This document shows positions 1 to 10,905 of a stretch of DNA of 64,000 nt, one piece after another. Positions within the stretch are counted from its first letter, which is position 1, and each line of letters begins with the position of its first letter. Where the stretch lies: contig NW_019775534.1 in the NCBI RefSeq assembly GCF_001039355.2, positions 62,001 through 126,000 on the forward strand, given 5' to 3'. A program made the position numbers and the translations under genes. The stretch is from Lingula anatina. Taxonomy: Eukaryota; Brachiopoda; Lingulata; Lingulida; Lingulidae. Under the pieces are notes generated by a model. That model was not told the origin of the DNA, did no database searches, and worked only from the letters and a program-made list of their open reading frames with translations.

Positions 1-2265
1 CATATTTTCCAAATCTTCAGCCTCACTGCTATCACTTAGAAGGATCAATATTGAGAAAAGGGGAGTTAAATGAAGAAAAACCTCCAAGCAGTCGAAGCAC
101 TGGAATCAACCAAGTGCATGATTTCAAGCAGGTTTTAAGCCATGGGAGCCCTTTTTTTGAAAATTAACCAATTTTGTTTTTCATTGTTGTCATAAGGCGG
201 AATGTTAAGTGTGAAAGAGATGTGTATTTTCATGTTTTTTGTTTTTGTTTCTTTTTTTGTTTCTTTTTTAAAGTTAATTTATCACATATTTCAATGGGTA
301 ACCACTCATTTTTCAACTTGAAGGAAGACTTCCTATCCTTACTCAAAAATTAAAGGTTAACTGTTTTAACTTTCAAAAAGAGTTAAATAGCTCACGGAAT
401 TTGAATTTCCTGCTTCTTTAAAGAAAGTTATTTGCAACAAATTAGTATTTGTTAATTCATCCTTTTTATCTCACATAATATACTAAATTTTTTAAAAGAA
501 CCGCTAGTCCAAATTGGAAAAATTATTAGAAGGAGAGCAGACAAAGTTAACAAATATAGGTTTTAAAAGATAAAACCAAAAAATTAGTTGTGGGGAAAAA
601 TATAAGTAAGAAAAACTAACAAAAATAAAAACAACACCAAAACCTTTATAAAATAATTGCATCAAGCAATATGGGTAACTGTACATGTACTAGTAATATG
701 GGTAAAGGTAGCCAGGGTTACTCAGTCCTGTGTTCTTTGTTCACATGATTGTAATTGCTATGAAACAGTCAAAAAAACATGAAAAATATGAAAAAGAAAT
801 TTAACTTAGTAGGACTATAATGTGTTTCTGAAAGCCACATCTGTGTAAATCTTTAACAGAATGAGAAGCAGTGTATTGTAAATGGTACCTGCAACACCAC
901 ATCATGCATATATATCATCTTTTAGGATGATAATTTTCAGGAAAATTGAAAAAAAAAAAGATGCTGGTGTGAGGTAAGTAGTTATGCTGTCAGAGAAATA
1001 GGGAAAAATGTGTCACGAAACAGCATTGTTTTCTGGTAATTATATTCTGAGAAATTGTTCCCCACACCTGGCAAATTATGTGGGAGACGTGACAGATTTC
1101 ATTATTTTTTAGACAAATGATGCTGTTTAAATGATGTTAGCGTGGCTGATTTGAGTAATTAAGTGACTGTCCATCACAAATTTGAATATAATTTGGTAGT
1201 AATAACAACAATAAAAGAAAGAAAGATTGGCGAATTTGCTATGATGATAGATTTAAATATGCTAAATTACTATTTAAATCAGAAAAAAAAATTAATTTTT
1301 ATTACTAAATAGTGTGGATTCAATACTTCCTAAAAGCTAGTTGGTTTCTAACAGGAAAATACATCATTGTGAAAAACTTTGATTTGAAAAAATAGCATTA
1401 CAAAAAGAAAGGAGCTTGATTTTTTCAAGTAATTGTCATTATTACTTTGCAATTTGGCTTGTTGACTATTTATTGCAAGATGAAGCATAATTAAGCAAAA
1501 TTCAACCACTGGGTTAGTCTTAAGAATGTTAAAAAAGAAACTTTTTGGTTCTAAATCACCTCAGCATTTTTCATCAGAGGGAGTAATTTAAAAGCAGTTG
1601 TACAAGTTCATTTTTAACAACCCAGTGCTTTAATAACTACAAATTATCGACAGACCAGTTGGAAAAAAAAGCTTATCATAGTTTCTCATCATTCCCATCT
1701 CCTTCTTATCAGATGACATGGCAACAAACTTGCCATCACAGAAAAAATAACAATTAAAGATATGCATCTGCCTTGGAGCTTTGTTTTGCACCCAAACTAG
1801 GAACTTAAATAGCTGGTCTAACCAGAAGAATGATGAAGTTTTAAAGAATTCTAACAAACATTTTTGCCAAATTTGGTTCTAATTAAATATGTCAAGATGT
1901 AAGTGAAATAAATAACATGCTAGTCAGGATTAAGACCCAAAGTCCAATTAAGTGCAGAATTCAATTTTAGCCTCTCTGATGTAACATCAAGAGGATGTGG
2001 AACTTTTTTAAAACACTCACAAATAGGTAGTCTTCCCAAAAGTTGAAATGACAGGCCACTGATGAGAAGAGATTTAATTTAAGTGGTCATCAAATCAAAG
2101 AAAGTAAAAAAAAAAAAAAAATTAAGAAAAAGACGTAATGGATTAATGAAATGATACTAAAAACTTTTTTGCTCTCAAGTGTATCAGTTCAAATACATAT
2201 GTCCCTTGTTTTAGATCGTATTTAAAGATTACAAGAGTCGCATGTGAGAGTGCATGTGCACGCAT
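1..2265. other. AT-rich unique DNA, no gene seen
   Basis: All six frames are closed by frequent stops; only short AT-rich open frames of 60-75 codons occur and none resembles a known protein. I see no inverted or tandem repeat beyond short A and T runs (for example near 945-959 and 2107-2121). Nothing functional can be supported here. Confidence 0.6.
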
Positions 2266-2288
2266 GCACACACACACACACACACACC
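2266..2288. repeat. (CA)n microsatellite
   Basis: About 11 uninterrupted CA units, preceded by a GCATG/GTGCA-rich stretch that looks like a decayed part of the same repeat. Confidence 0.9.
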
Positions 2289-2414
2289 CTTCATAACCAA
2301 GAAAAGAAAAGAAAAAACTAAAGCAAAAACAACAACCATATTATGTGTCTCTCTGTATATTACATCAGAGGTAAGCAGGGATGTTAGCAAAACAGATAAA
2401 TAAAAAAAAAAAAT

Positions 2415-2870
2415 ACTGTGGATTGCCTTCCTTTATTGCCATTTTTTCCACACTCAGTGATTTCCCCCTCTGGACACCACCATGTTTTTCAACTCGGCTC
2501 CCATTTGGCTGCGGTTATCACAGTCTCTAGATCAGGTGACAGAACATTACATAACCATCCCCCATTACTCATCCATGGTCCTGGCCCCTTCACGGCATCA
2601 CCATTAGGCCCTATGTATTATCCCAACTGTATTAGCCTTATACAGGTGTGGGGCCTATTGGATGATTCATGGAGGGGCAGAGGTGTGGATTTTTGGGAAG
2701 GTGGTTGAGGATAGGATCAAATAGCCCCCTGGAATGTTTTTTGAATGAAAAGTTGAAAGATCTAGGGGCTTTGGTCCTATGAAAACAACCAGTGCCCATA
2801 CAGTGGCTAGTACACCTAGGATTTATGGCCGCCATTGAGGTTACACCTTAGTTGTGGAGAAAAAAGATAC
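2415..2870. other. GC-elevated, complex unique block
   Basis: This block has visibly more G and C than its surroundings and few homopolymers. It holds a 96-codon open frame on the plus strand, but that frame opens with GTG, has no recognisable motif and overlaps an equally long minus-strand frame, so I do not call it a gene. The block could be a conserved non-coding element or a decayed element; the sequence alone cannot decide. Confidence 0.25.
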
Positions 2871-2938
2871 GGAACGGAAGTGAATTTTTTTATAACTTCT
2901 AACAAATTACAGAACCGGGACGTTTTAAAAATCCACAG

Positions 2939-2965
2939 GGTTAGGTTTTTGTTTTTAGGTAAGTG
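2939..2965 (+). promoter_or_regulatory. Possible recursive-splicing (ratchet) site
   Basis: A T-rich tract (2946-2956) runs straight into TAG|GTAAGTG, so a 3' splice site and a full-consensus 5' splice site abut with the cut between 2958 and 2959. Known ratchet points in very long introns have this zero-length-exon structure. No host transcript is visible and such a match can occur by chance in 64 kb. Confidence 0.25.
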
Positions 2966-2999
2966 TATGATGGTAGTAATGTGTTTGTGGGTGTGTGTG

Positions 3000-3043
3000 A
3001 GAGAGAGAGAGGGAGAGAGGATGAAGAAGGGAGATTAAAAGAG

Positions 3044-3125
<82 letters not shown>

Positions 3126-3139
3126 AGAGAGAGAGAGAA
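3000..3139. repeat. Compound (GA)n-(GT)n-(GA)n microsatellite
   Basis: An interrupted GA stretch is followed by about 23 GT units (3046-3092), then about 14 GA units (3092-3120) and a decayed GA tail. On the minus strand this yields spurious open frames of repeated Ser-Leu and Thr-His residues. Confidence 0.95.
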
Positions 3140-3460
3140 GTAGAAAGATGAAGAGTTAAGGGATTGGGAGGAATCCAAGCATAATAGTAGTTGAGGTTAT
3201 ATGATCCCGGCATATTATGTTCATATAGACATTCCGTTATATATAACAAGTCAGTAACAACAGGTAGAAAAATCTATTACCTGTTTATATTTATATTAAT
3301 ATGGAAATAACTACCATGTTTTACAGAACCTTTTTTCTCTTTTTTTTCGGGGTGGGCGTAGCTTAAAGTAGAAAGAGAGAAGGTCAGGAAATAATAGCCA
3401 TGACCTAATGGGGTCAAGCAGTCAGTGTTTGTTGGTCAGCAGCCGTCCAGGCTCAAGAGT

Positions 3461-3627
3461 CAGGGCGGACAGAAGTCATCTTCCGGGTCTTCTGGAGGAC
3501 GGTCAGATTTTTTCAAGTTCACTGATGGGCATTTAATTTATTTCCTGTTGGAAGAGGGTAAAAAATGGAAGATGGTTCATCAAAGAAAAGTTGGAAGACA
3601 GAAAATAATTCTGGGTACACTTTTGAG
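3461..3627 (+). mobile_element. Degraded hAT-like MITE, family H copy 1
   Basis: The left end (CAGGGCGGA) and the segment containing CTTCTGGAGGACGGTCAGAT match the copies at 58725-58892 and, reversed, 12049-12211. Internal landmarks occur in the same order: a GTTGGAAGA-GGGT stretch, then CATCAAAGA, then TTGGAAGACAGAAAAT. The right terminus is too diverged to place exactly. It is non-coding and non-autonomous; open frames across it are accidental. Confidence 0.65.
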
Positions 3628-3639
3628 TGTGGTCATTCA

Positions 3640-4136
3640 ACATAATATTTGACCAAGAGTCATTTCTTTTTCTCTAAATATATCATTAGTGCACAGTTTT
3701 GAGTCTCTTAACTTTGCCATGTTTGTTTACATTTTTTTGGTAGATACTCATATGAAATAACTAATTGCAGTTCTCTACTTTAGGGGGCTTTTTTAAGGAG
3801 ATACCCAAGTAAAAGTGATAATTACTGGTTTCATAGAGCGTATAGGCATAGATATTTGTTCGCTAGGACAGTTGAGATAAAAAAATCAGATTTGCCAGTT
3901 GGCAAGGAACCATAATTATAAGCACATTAAGATGCTTTGATAATGATGAAAATGAAGGCTTGAGTCAACAATAGAATTAACAATTTCAGTCTTTGATTTT
4001 CAGAAAAAAAAAGTGCAAAGATAAAGTGAAATCTATGAATTCATTTATTTATTTATTCATTTTATAAATGAACAAAGGAAACCTGGGTGCTTTACCCTTC
4101 CCAAAATGCATTTACCTGTCTTTTAAAACTCTTTGG
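3640..4136. other. Unique DNA, nothing recognised
   Basis: AT-rich sequence with short TTTA runs near 4040-4060. I see no open frame, inverted repeat or match to the other repeats in the window. Confidence 0.5.
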
Positions 4137-5215
<1,079 letters not shown>

Positions 5216-5525
5216 TGTTTCCACCAAAGTTAAATCCGCCTATCTTATGAAGGTTTTTCTACTGAATTTTCTTTTTTGCTCTGAACTTATGAAGGTATTT
5301 CCACTAAAGATGGAGCCACTTAACATATGTAGGGCTTTTCTCCTCTGGAGATGGATCCACCTTACTTGTGAAGATATTTTCCCACTGATGTTGACTCCAC
5401 TGAACTTATGTCCACTTAATATTGATCCATGAAATATATTATGAAAGTGTTTTTTTACTCAACTTGGATCCACCTAGCTTGTGCAGGTGTGTTTCCACTC
5501 AACTTGGATCTATTTAAGTGAGTGC
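5216..5525 (+). repeat. Degenerate minisatellite, ~8 units of ~37-42 bp
   Basis: Units start near 5216, 5252, 5295, 5333, 5374, 5411, 5448 and 5487. Each follows the pattern G-TTTCCACT-CAACTTGGATCCACCTAACTTRTGAAG with many substitutions; the last two units are most alike, both carrying ACTCAACTTGGATC. A 61-codon open frame at 5247-5432 owes its periodic Leu/Pro content to this repeat and is not a gene. A fragment at 5827-5842 (GACCAAAGTTGACTG) may be a further decayed unit beyond the neighbouring MITE. Confidence 0.75.
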
Positions 5526-5591
5526 CCCTCACCTCTCTAGGCAATATCTCAGTTATTTTAGCAGCAGATGAGGCAATAAAGGAAGTACTAA

Positions 5592-5760
5592 CAGGCCCAT
5601 AGCCAGCAATTTCAAAAGGGGGGTTCTTTTTCTGAAAAAGTGGACCTTTTCCCATAAAAAACTTCATGTACTTAGATCAAATTTTACCCAGAACGGACCT
5701 TTTCCCAGCAAAAGGTGCGGTTCTTTCGAACCCCCCGAACCCCCCCTGGCTACGGGCCTG
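5592..5760 (-). mobile_element. hAT-like MITE, 169 bp
   Basis: The element begins CAGGCCCATAGCCAG and ends CTGGCTACGGGCCTG, imperfect terminal inverted repeats of 15 bp. ACTAA flanks both ends (5587-5591 and 5761-5765), consistent with a short target-site duplication. The interior has a run of C/G-rich GAACC repeats near the right end. Ends reading CAGGCCCGTAGCCAGG are ones I associate with hAT-type elements of marine animals. It has no coding capacity. The strand is arbitrary because the inverted repeats are symmetric. Confidence 0.7.
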
Positions 5761-5765
5761 ACTAA

Positions 5766-6287
5766 AATTATTAATGGCAAATGAACATAAAAGATTGCTC
5801 TACTGAGGTGGGTCTCACTGAGATAGGTCGACCAAAGTTGACTGTAAACACGACCTACAAGCCATTTGTTATGGGATAAGCAGATGAGGGAATTACATAA
5901 CAATCCCATTTATATCATTTCTATGCTAAATACCTGTTTTTAGACACAGAAAGGATCATGTTGTGAATGTGATAAGACAGTTAAGATGCGGTTTTAATCT
6001 CTAAGATAAGATGTATTTGTAATGTGTAATGAAGATTGGGGTCGAATATCTACCTTGTCAGCTAGTTTTGATTGATATTTTTGAGTGTCAACTGTTTTTA
6101 ATTTTTTCCACTGGGACAGTCTTGCTTATGCCCATAATAAGTACAAGAAATATAAAGATTTTAATACCAACCAAAAATGTGTTTAAAAATTGAAGAACAG
6201 TATGCAAAAAGAGGGGAAAAGACAGGTCTAAGTTTTGAGGCTTCCACTTACTAGTAAGTGATAAAGTGCCATGGTCACACTCACACT
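5766..6287. other. Unique DNA, nothing recognised
   Basis: No open frame or repeat beyond the possible minisatellite fragment near 5827. Confidence 0.45.
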
Positions 6288-6309
6288 CACACACACACAC
6301 ACACACACA
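6288..6309. repeat. (CA)n microsatellite
   Basis: About 11 CA units, preceded by the imperfect units TCACACTCACACTC. Confidence 0.9.
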
Positions 6310-6717
6310 TTGCTGTGAAAATAGAAGTGTTGGACAGGAATTGGGCTAAAATATGTTATATGTGACTACTTTGCGGACTGCTTCTTGCTTGATGATCGCA
6401 TTGTTTCATTCCAAAGTTGCTTGAACTTAATGCACTTATTGAATCAGATGTAGAAGTAGATGAAAACCATGCTCAATCTTGGTGGGAAATCGGCTTAACG
6501 ACATCCCTGATTTGGGGACGCATTTCCTATTAATGCACTGTATGCCTTTAAGACATCACACCTTGTGTGTTAAGGAGACTTAATTTTTGCTTGTTGAATG
6601 TAGACGTTTTTTGGGGGGGATAGTTAATTCCATGTTAGTACTATTTTGTTCAATTTTAATTATCATGGGGTCCCTCAAATTGATTTTTGCAGCTCTTGCA
6701 TGTTCTCAAATTGAACA
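6310..6717. other. Unique DNA upstream of the LINE insertion
   Basis: No supported feature. It is the 3'-side flank (in element orientation) of the retrotransposon inserted at 6731. Confidence 0.5.
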
Positions 6718-6730
6718 CCATCTTGAAGTT

Positions 6731-7413
6731 TTTTTTTTTTTAAACTTTATTTCAAAATAAAAAAATTACAAAACACTCTCACACCCATATATACATACAA
6801 GCTCTAAAGGTACTTAACTGTTAAATTTCCTATTCACAAAATCACTTCCTAATTTTTTCCATTTTTAAATAAAACCATCATTATCCATATTTTTGCTATA
6901 AGTAAAATAGTCACTTTCCATATATTGATTAATATACCTTTTTACTTTCAAGAAATCTGGGACACTTTTGGTCATTTTCTGGCAATATATAAATTTTTTA
7001 ACCAAACAAATAATTAAATTTACCAAACTTTGTTCTTTTCCAAATATAATGTCAATACAGCTTAATCTTTCTATTATATTTAACTCATTTTCTAACCATT
7101 CTCTTACTTGTTCCCAGATTTCTGAAATTCTACCGCATTCCCAAAACAAATGAACAAAAGTTTCCTCCTCTTTTATACAAAATACACATAAATTTGATTC
7201 TACTACATTTATCCGAAATAAAAAAGAATTTGTTCCTAAGATTCTATGGACCAGTCGATATTGAAACCATCTAAGGCTCATATCATCCAACTTCTTAATC
7301 GAGTTATTCTTTTCCATCCACCATTTTTCATCGTGGTACACATTCAACTCACTTTCCCATTTTATTTCACTTTTTGGTCTAAAATACAAGCTAGTAACAA
7401 AGGTATTGTATAG
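6731..7413 (-). mobile_element. 5'-truncated L1-type non-LTR retrotransposon
   Basis: This is a 683-bp 3' fragment of a LINE read from the minus strand. CCATCTTGAAGTT occurs at 6718-6730 and again at 7414-7426, a perfect 13-bp target-site duplication bracketing the insertion. Reading the minus strand, the element starts inside reverse-transcriptase coding sequence at 7413, reaches a stop near 6865, then has a ~130-bp 3' UTR with AATAAAG about 10-15 bases before an A-rich tail abutting the duplication. Truncation at the 5' end, an A tail and a variable-length duplication are hallmarks of target-primed reverse transcription. The intact duplication and open frame suggest a fairly recent insertion. 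Confidence 0.92.
6865..7413 (-). pseudogene. LINE ORF2 C-terminus (reverse transcriptase zinc-knuckle region)
   Basis: About 180 codons remain open. The segment from WFQYRLVHRILGTNS through a C-X2-C-X8-H-X4-C motif (LCVFC then HLFWEC) and IWEQVREWL matches the layout of the zf-RVT region found after the reverse transcriptase domain in L1-like elements. Endonuclease and polymerase domains are absent, so it cannot be functional. The open frame runs on past the insertion boundary through the 13-bp duplication into flanking (GT)n DNA as far as 7566, but those ~50 residues (His/Thr-rich) are genomic flank, not element protein. No frameshift or internal stop is seen in the retained part. Confidence 0.9.
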
Positions 7414-7477
7414 CCATCTTGAAGTTACTTCGATACCTTTTGTAAGTACGAGTACGATGTTGTATAATGTCTCAAGT

Positions 7478-7540
7478 TGTGTGTGTGTGTTTGTATGTAT
7501 GAGCACGTGTACGTGTGCACATGCATGCATGTGTGTGTGA
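7478..7540. repeat. Imperfect (GT)n / GCATGC-rich tract
   Basis: GT runs broken by ATGTATG and GCATGCATGC. It forms the upstream part of the accidental open frame continuous with the LINE. Confidence 0.75.
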
Positions 7541-8176
7541 TGGTGATACAGGTGAAGAACATGCAAAAGTGTTAAAGTTTCCTTATAATATATCTTGAGA
7601 TTTTGATTTTATAAAGGTGAACGATTTCAAAACTTGCCTGCTCTTTTTCTGATCAATTTCTTGCCATTTTCCTGGACAACTTGCATCACCTGAATGTGAG
7701 CCCAGGAAATTAGGGACGAATCTGTAGTTGTTGGTTGAAGTATAGTATCTGTTTGTTTGAAATGTTATCATTTTTTTCTGTTTTTTTTAAATAAAAAGCA
7801 TTAAAAAAATTTGAATTGATTGGATACGAAAAATTTTGGTCTATAAAAAGTCAGTTTTAAGTCTTGAGTTACCTTGAAAGTGAAAGTGAAATCAGGGGTC
7901 AGAGGTCATAAAAGAGCCTTAGCCTGAAAACCAGTGTAAACTTCAGTAGTATTTGTTAAAATGAAATACTGCATCTGTTTTATACCAGGAAATACTTGGC
8001 TACTATGGTAGACCAAAATGTTTTATTTAAGTAGAATAGTATGCATTTGTCTTGAACTGACCACTGAAATAATTTTGGTAAAAATGTTTACTAGTTGGCT
8101 TTTTTTGTGGCCCTACAGCTATTTTGTGGAAAGACTCAGACTATCAACTTTCTGGAAGTTAGGCCTCAGTTGACTT
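7541..8176. other. Unique DNA, nothing recognised
   Basis: AT-rich sequence without a supported feature. Confidence 0.5.
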
Positions 8177-8395
8177 AGGCTGCATTCACATTAACCCCAT
8201 TCACACAAGACATTTTCAATCGCGATTAGTGCCAAATCGCGATTCTATCAATGTAAAGCTTCTAGTGTTAACGCAGTAGAGACACCAAATCGCGATTCAA
8301 ATTAATCCTACTCGAGAGGTGGATTCTATCGATGTTAACTTAAATCGCATTATAAAATTCCCTAGTGAGAACGGGATCAATGTTAACACCGGAAG
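8177..8395. mobile_element. MITE-derived segment with three AATCGCGATT palindromes
   Basis: The left edge TTAGGCTGCATTCACATTAA resembles the inverted end of the palindromic element that closes at 8940 (GATGTGAATACGGCCTTAA), so 8177-8940 may be one composite insertion. Inside, AATCGCGATT occurs at 8218-8227, 8235-8244 and 8288-8297, with a broken AATCGC at 8343-8348, and the phrase TCTATCRATGT recurs. No coding capacity. Confidence 0.5.
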
Positions 8396-8663
8396 TTGAG
8401 GACTTAAGGCGCGTGCGCAGTTTCTATCGAAAGTGAAAGAAAACAGACTGTCCACGCAATATCAAGTTTCTTCGCAGTCAGCAAAATGGCCAAGAGAATG
8501 TACTGGTCTGAAAAATCAGTGGCAGCATAACTAAATATTTGGGCCGATGAGAGTATTAAACAGAAAATAACACCGTACACACCGAAAGCATGGTCTTGAA
8601 GGCAGCAACCTACCATGATCAACAGGATATACTGTGACTCCCCTAGCGAGCGCAGTTGCAGTT

Positions 8664-8908
8664 GCTCTACAAAGCCGAGAACTAAATATGGCGGACGTAC
8701 ATGAAAGGAAAACCGGCTAATCTTTTAATAGTCTCTCCGCCTCTCACACGCCTCCCCATGCGTCGTCCCTGCGGGGTACAGTCATTAAATCTCGGCTCCA
8801 TTGGGATGACGCGTGGGGAGGCATGTGACAGGCAGAGAGACCATTAAAGGATTAGGCGGTTTTCCTTTCATGTACGTCTGCCATATTTAGTTCTCGGCTT
8901 TGTAGAGC
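8664..8908. mobile_element. Foldback MITE, family A copy 1
   Basis: Two arms of about 106 bp (8664-8770 and 8803-8908) are near-perfect reverse complements around a ~32-bp loop. Landmarks on the left are GCTCTACAAAGCCGAGAACT, TATGGCGGACGTACATGAAA and CACGCCTCCCC; each returns in inverted order on the right. The right side continues to GATGTGAATACGGCCTTAA at about 8940, probably the true terminus. The transcript would fold into a long hairpin. A partial second copy lies at 14004-14212. Confidence 0.88.
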
Positions 8909-8940
8909 CTCGGTTCTTCTCGATGTGAATACGGCCTTAA

Positions 8941-9080
8941 TAGTCCCCGGGTCAAATATGGTGACACATTAAAAAACTAGCCGTCTGATCTGCTAATAAA
9001 CACTGAATAGATTCCCCGTGGGGAAGTATTCAAGTGGGTCGGCCATATTTGATCCTTGGGGGGGGGGGGGGGAGTCTAGA
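8941..9080. mobile_element. Foldback MITE, family B copy 1
   Basis: Left arm TAGTCCCCGGGTCAAATATG (8941-8960) pairs with CCATATTTGATCCTTGGGG near 9043-9061. The centre has GAATAGATTCCCC and ATTCAAGTGGGTC, also present in the copies at 47215 and 49629. A G homopolymer (9058-9072) interrupts the right arm. The element abuts family A directly. Confidence 0.7.
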
Positions 9081-9129
9081 CCCCCAAGCTACTTTCAGAC
9101 TTTTTCACTAAATGACGGTTTCATCCCTG
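9074..9129 (-). mobile_element. Family G element fragment
   Basis: ACCCCCAAGC-CTTTCAGACTTTTTCACTAAATGAC-TTTCATCCCTG matches the right ends of the copies at 20815-20983 and 21693-21824. Only the terminal part is present. Confidence 0.6.
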
Positions 9130-9638
9130 GAGAAAGTATATTACCAACTTCTTTGAGTTAGCTTTAGAACCCTGGTAGTGAAAGCGGTACTGGATGCAGC
9201 CCAAGTTTCCAAATTTCTGATGCTTTTGAAAGAAAAAGAAAATATATGTTATTATATTTAAGTATTTTGATGAGAAATTAATTATTGTAGGATTTTATAG
9301 GGAAATGAAAGAGGGCACTTCTCATTTATCAAAAAATAATAAATAGATAAAACAATTGAACAATTAACCAAGACGTGTAATGTCATTATTTCATCCTAGG
9401 TGACAAGTTACAGCTGTTGTCTTCAAAGATAAGAAGGAGAAAGTGAAGAAGGTAGAAGAAAGAATTTATTCAACTGAAAAGAGGTAAGGACACTATTTAC
9501 CTTTAAAGGAAAAGGAGGAAAAACTTTCTTTTTGTCGGCTATTTGGGGACGAGTTCACATACAAGCGTGGATGACCCTTCTTGATCTATCTTTATGTAAG
9601 ACACTATTTAACCATAGAAAGCAAGTTTAAATCCACCT
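9130..9638. other. Unique DNA
   Basis: An AG|GTGAC then GAG|GTAAGG spacing at about 9400-9485 superficially resembles an exon of ~85 bp, but all three frames contain stops. No other feature. Confidence 0.4.
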
Positions 9639-9660
9639 AAAAAAAAAAAAAAAAAAAAAA
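9639..9660. repeat. Poly(A) tract
   Basis: 22 consecutive A. No adjacent retrotransposon body or target duplication was found. Confidence 0.9.
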
Positions 9661-9801
9661 GTTAAATTTCAGGAATTGTGTCTTCCCTTCCAGCAATTTG
9701 GCTCCAATCCATTCATATTATCTATTTATTTAAGTAGTGCTAGTGCATTTGCATGGATGTGGGTTCATTCGTGTGCATGTGCATATGTATGTGCAAATTA
9801 G

Positions 9802-9825
9802 GAGAGAGAGAGAGAGAGAGAGAGA
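9802..9825. repeat. (GA)n microsatellite
   Basis: About 12 GA units within a TGTG/CATG-rich flank. Confidence 0.9.
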
Positions 9826-10780
9826 CTATATTTTAAGTATTAATGACACATCATTAATAAGAAAAAGGAAAAAAAATGAAAAACTTGAAATCTTGAAAAT
9901 TACAGAAAAATTCAATACTTTTATACCCACTTAAGTCCATGGGAGTGTAGAAATACATTGGATTTTTTCCAAAGCTGATGACTGCTATTAAGACCTAAAC
10001 ATCCATAAATTTTCCCTTTAAATTCAGTGCAAATCATTTAAGTATTGTTAAACCAAAAGAGCAAGTACTGGACGATTTCTCTTAAAAACATATCATCATT
10101 TAGACCTAAGGTAGAAATCCCAAGTAACTCAAATTGCCTATATTTCAACGAGGCCAAGTTTTTCTGATCGAAATGCCCGTGGCCATTTCATCCTTCTTTT
10201 TGGAAGAGATCTCTCGTCTTCCTGTATGCCCAAAGCATGAGCTTTTCTAGTCCTCTCAGTGATAAGCAAAAATAAGATGATTCAGTAAAATAACGATCTC
10301 TTGCCATTACAAATTACTTTTTGGGGGTCATAAAAAGCTGTGATATATTTTATGTTTGTAGCAAACACGAGGTCACCGTAATGCACGTGCACATACACAT
10401 GTATATAGACAAACCTTTTGAGAAAAGGAGGTTAATAATTTTCATTTACACCTAACTGTTATGCTAGCATGCAATCCTATGATATTGTTTTTATGCAATT
10501 TTCAATCAGTGTTGACGACATATGCATACATGCAGTGTTAATGGTGCATCTCCTTTTAGTCTAAATTCCAATCTCATTTAATTGATCTGAGATGGGCTAA
10601 TCGGGAGTGGTTACATGAAGAAAGTTTAACCCGAAAGTTGGTCTTAACTTTTAGACCAAAATTTCAAGTCTGCTTCAATTCTAGCTAAATCTGCTGTAGT
10701 TCAGTTCAATTAAAGGGATAACAACTCTTCGTATGAGATCTATATTTCACAATAAATACATTGTAAACAACTCATAAAAA
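9826..10780. other. Unique DNA, nothing recognised
   Basis: AT-rich without repeat or credible open frame. Confidence 0.5.
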
Positions 10781-10808
10781 TATAATATAATATAATATAA
10801 TATAATAT
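10781..10808. repeat. (TATAA)n pentanucleotide repeat
   Basis: Five uninterrupted TATAA units with a partial sixth. Confidence 0.9.
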
Positions 10809-10839
10809 CCTATTTTACCACAAAAACGGGAGTTATGGG

Positions 10840-10905
10840 GGGGGGGCATTTAAGGGATTAGTGGCATCGCTTCTAAGTGGGTCAGCCATATTTGATTCTC
10901 CAACC
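10840..10905. mobile_element. Family B fragment, copy 2
   Basis: GTGGGTCAGCCATATTTGAT followed by CCAGTTAGT matches the right arm of family B (compare 47311-47347). The G-rich stretch to its left may be a remnant of the other arm. Boundaries are approximate. Confidence 0.5.

Noticed and set aside
2941-3249. Minus-strand frame with long Ser-Leu and Thr-His runs
   Set aside because: Translation of (GA)n and (GT)n microsatellites.
5247-5432. 61-codon periodic open frame
   Set aside because: Its periodicity is that of the underlying minisatellite, whose unit lengths vary and are not multiples of three.
7414-7566. N-terminal extension of the LINE open frame
   Set aside because: It lies beyond the 13-bp target duplication, so it is flanking genomic DNA that happens to be open.
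9411-9484. Exon-like segment between TCCTAG and GTAAGG
   Set aside because: Stops occur in all three frames; only a non-coding exon would remain, with no support.
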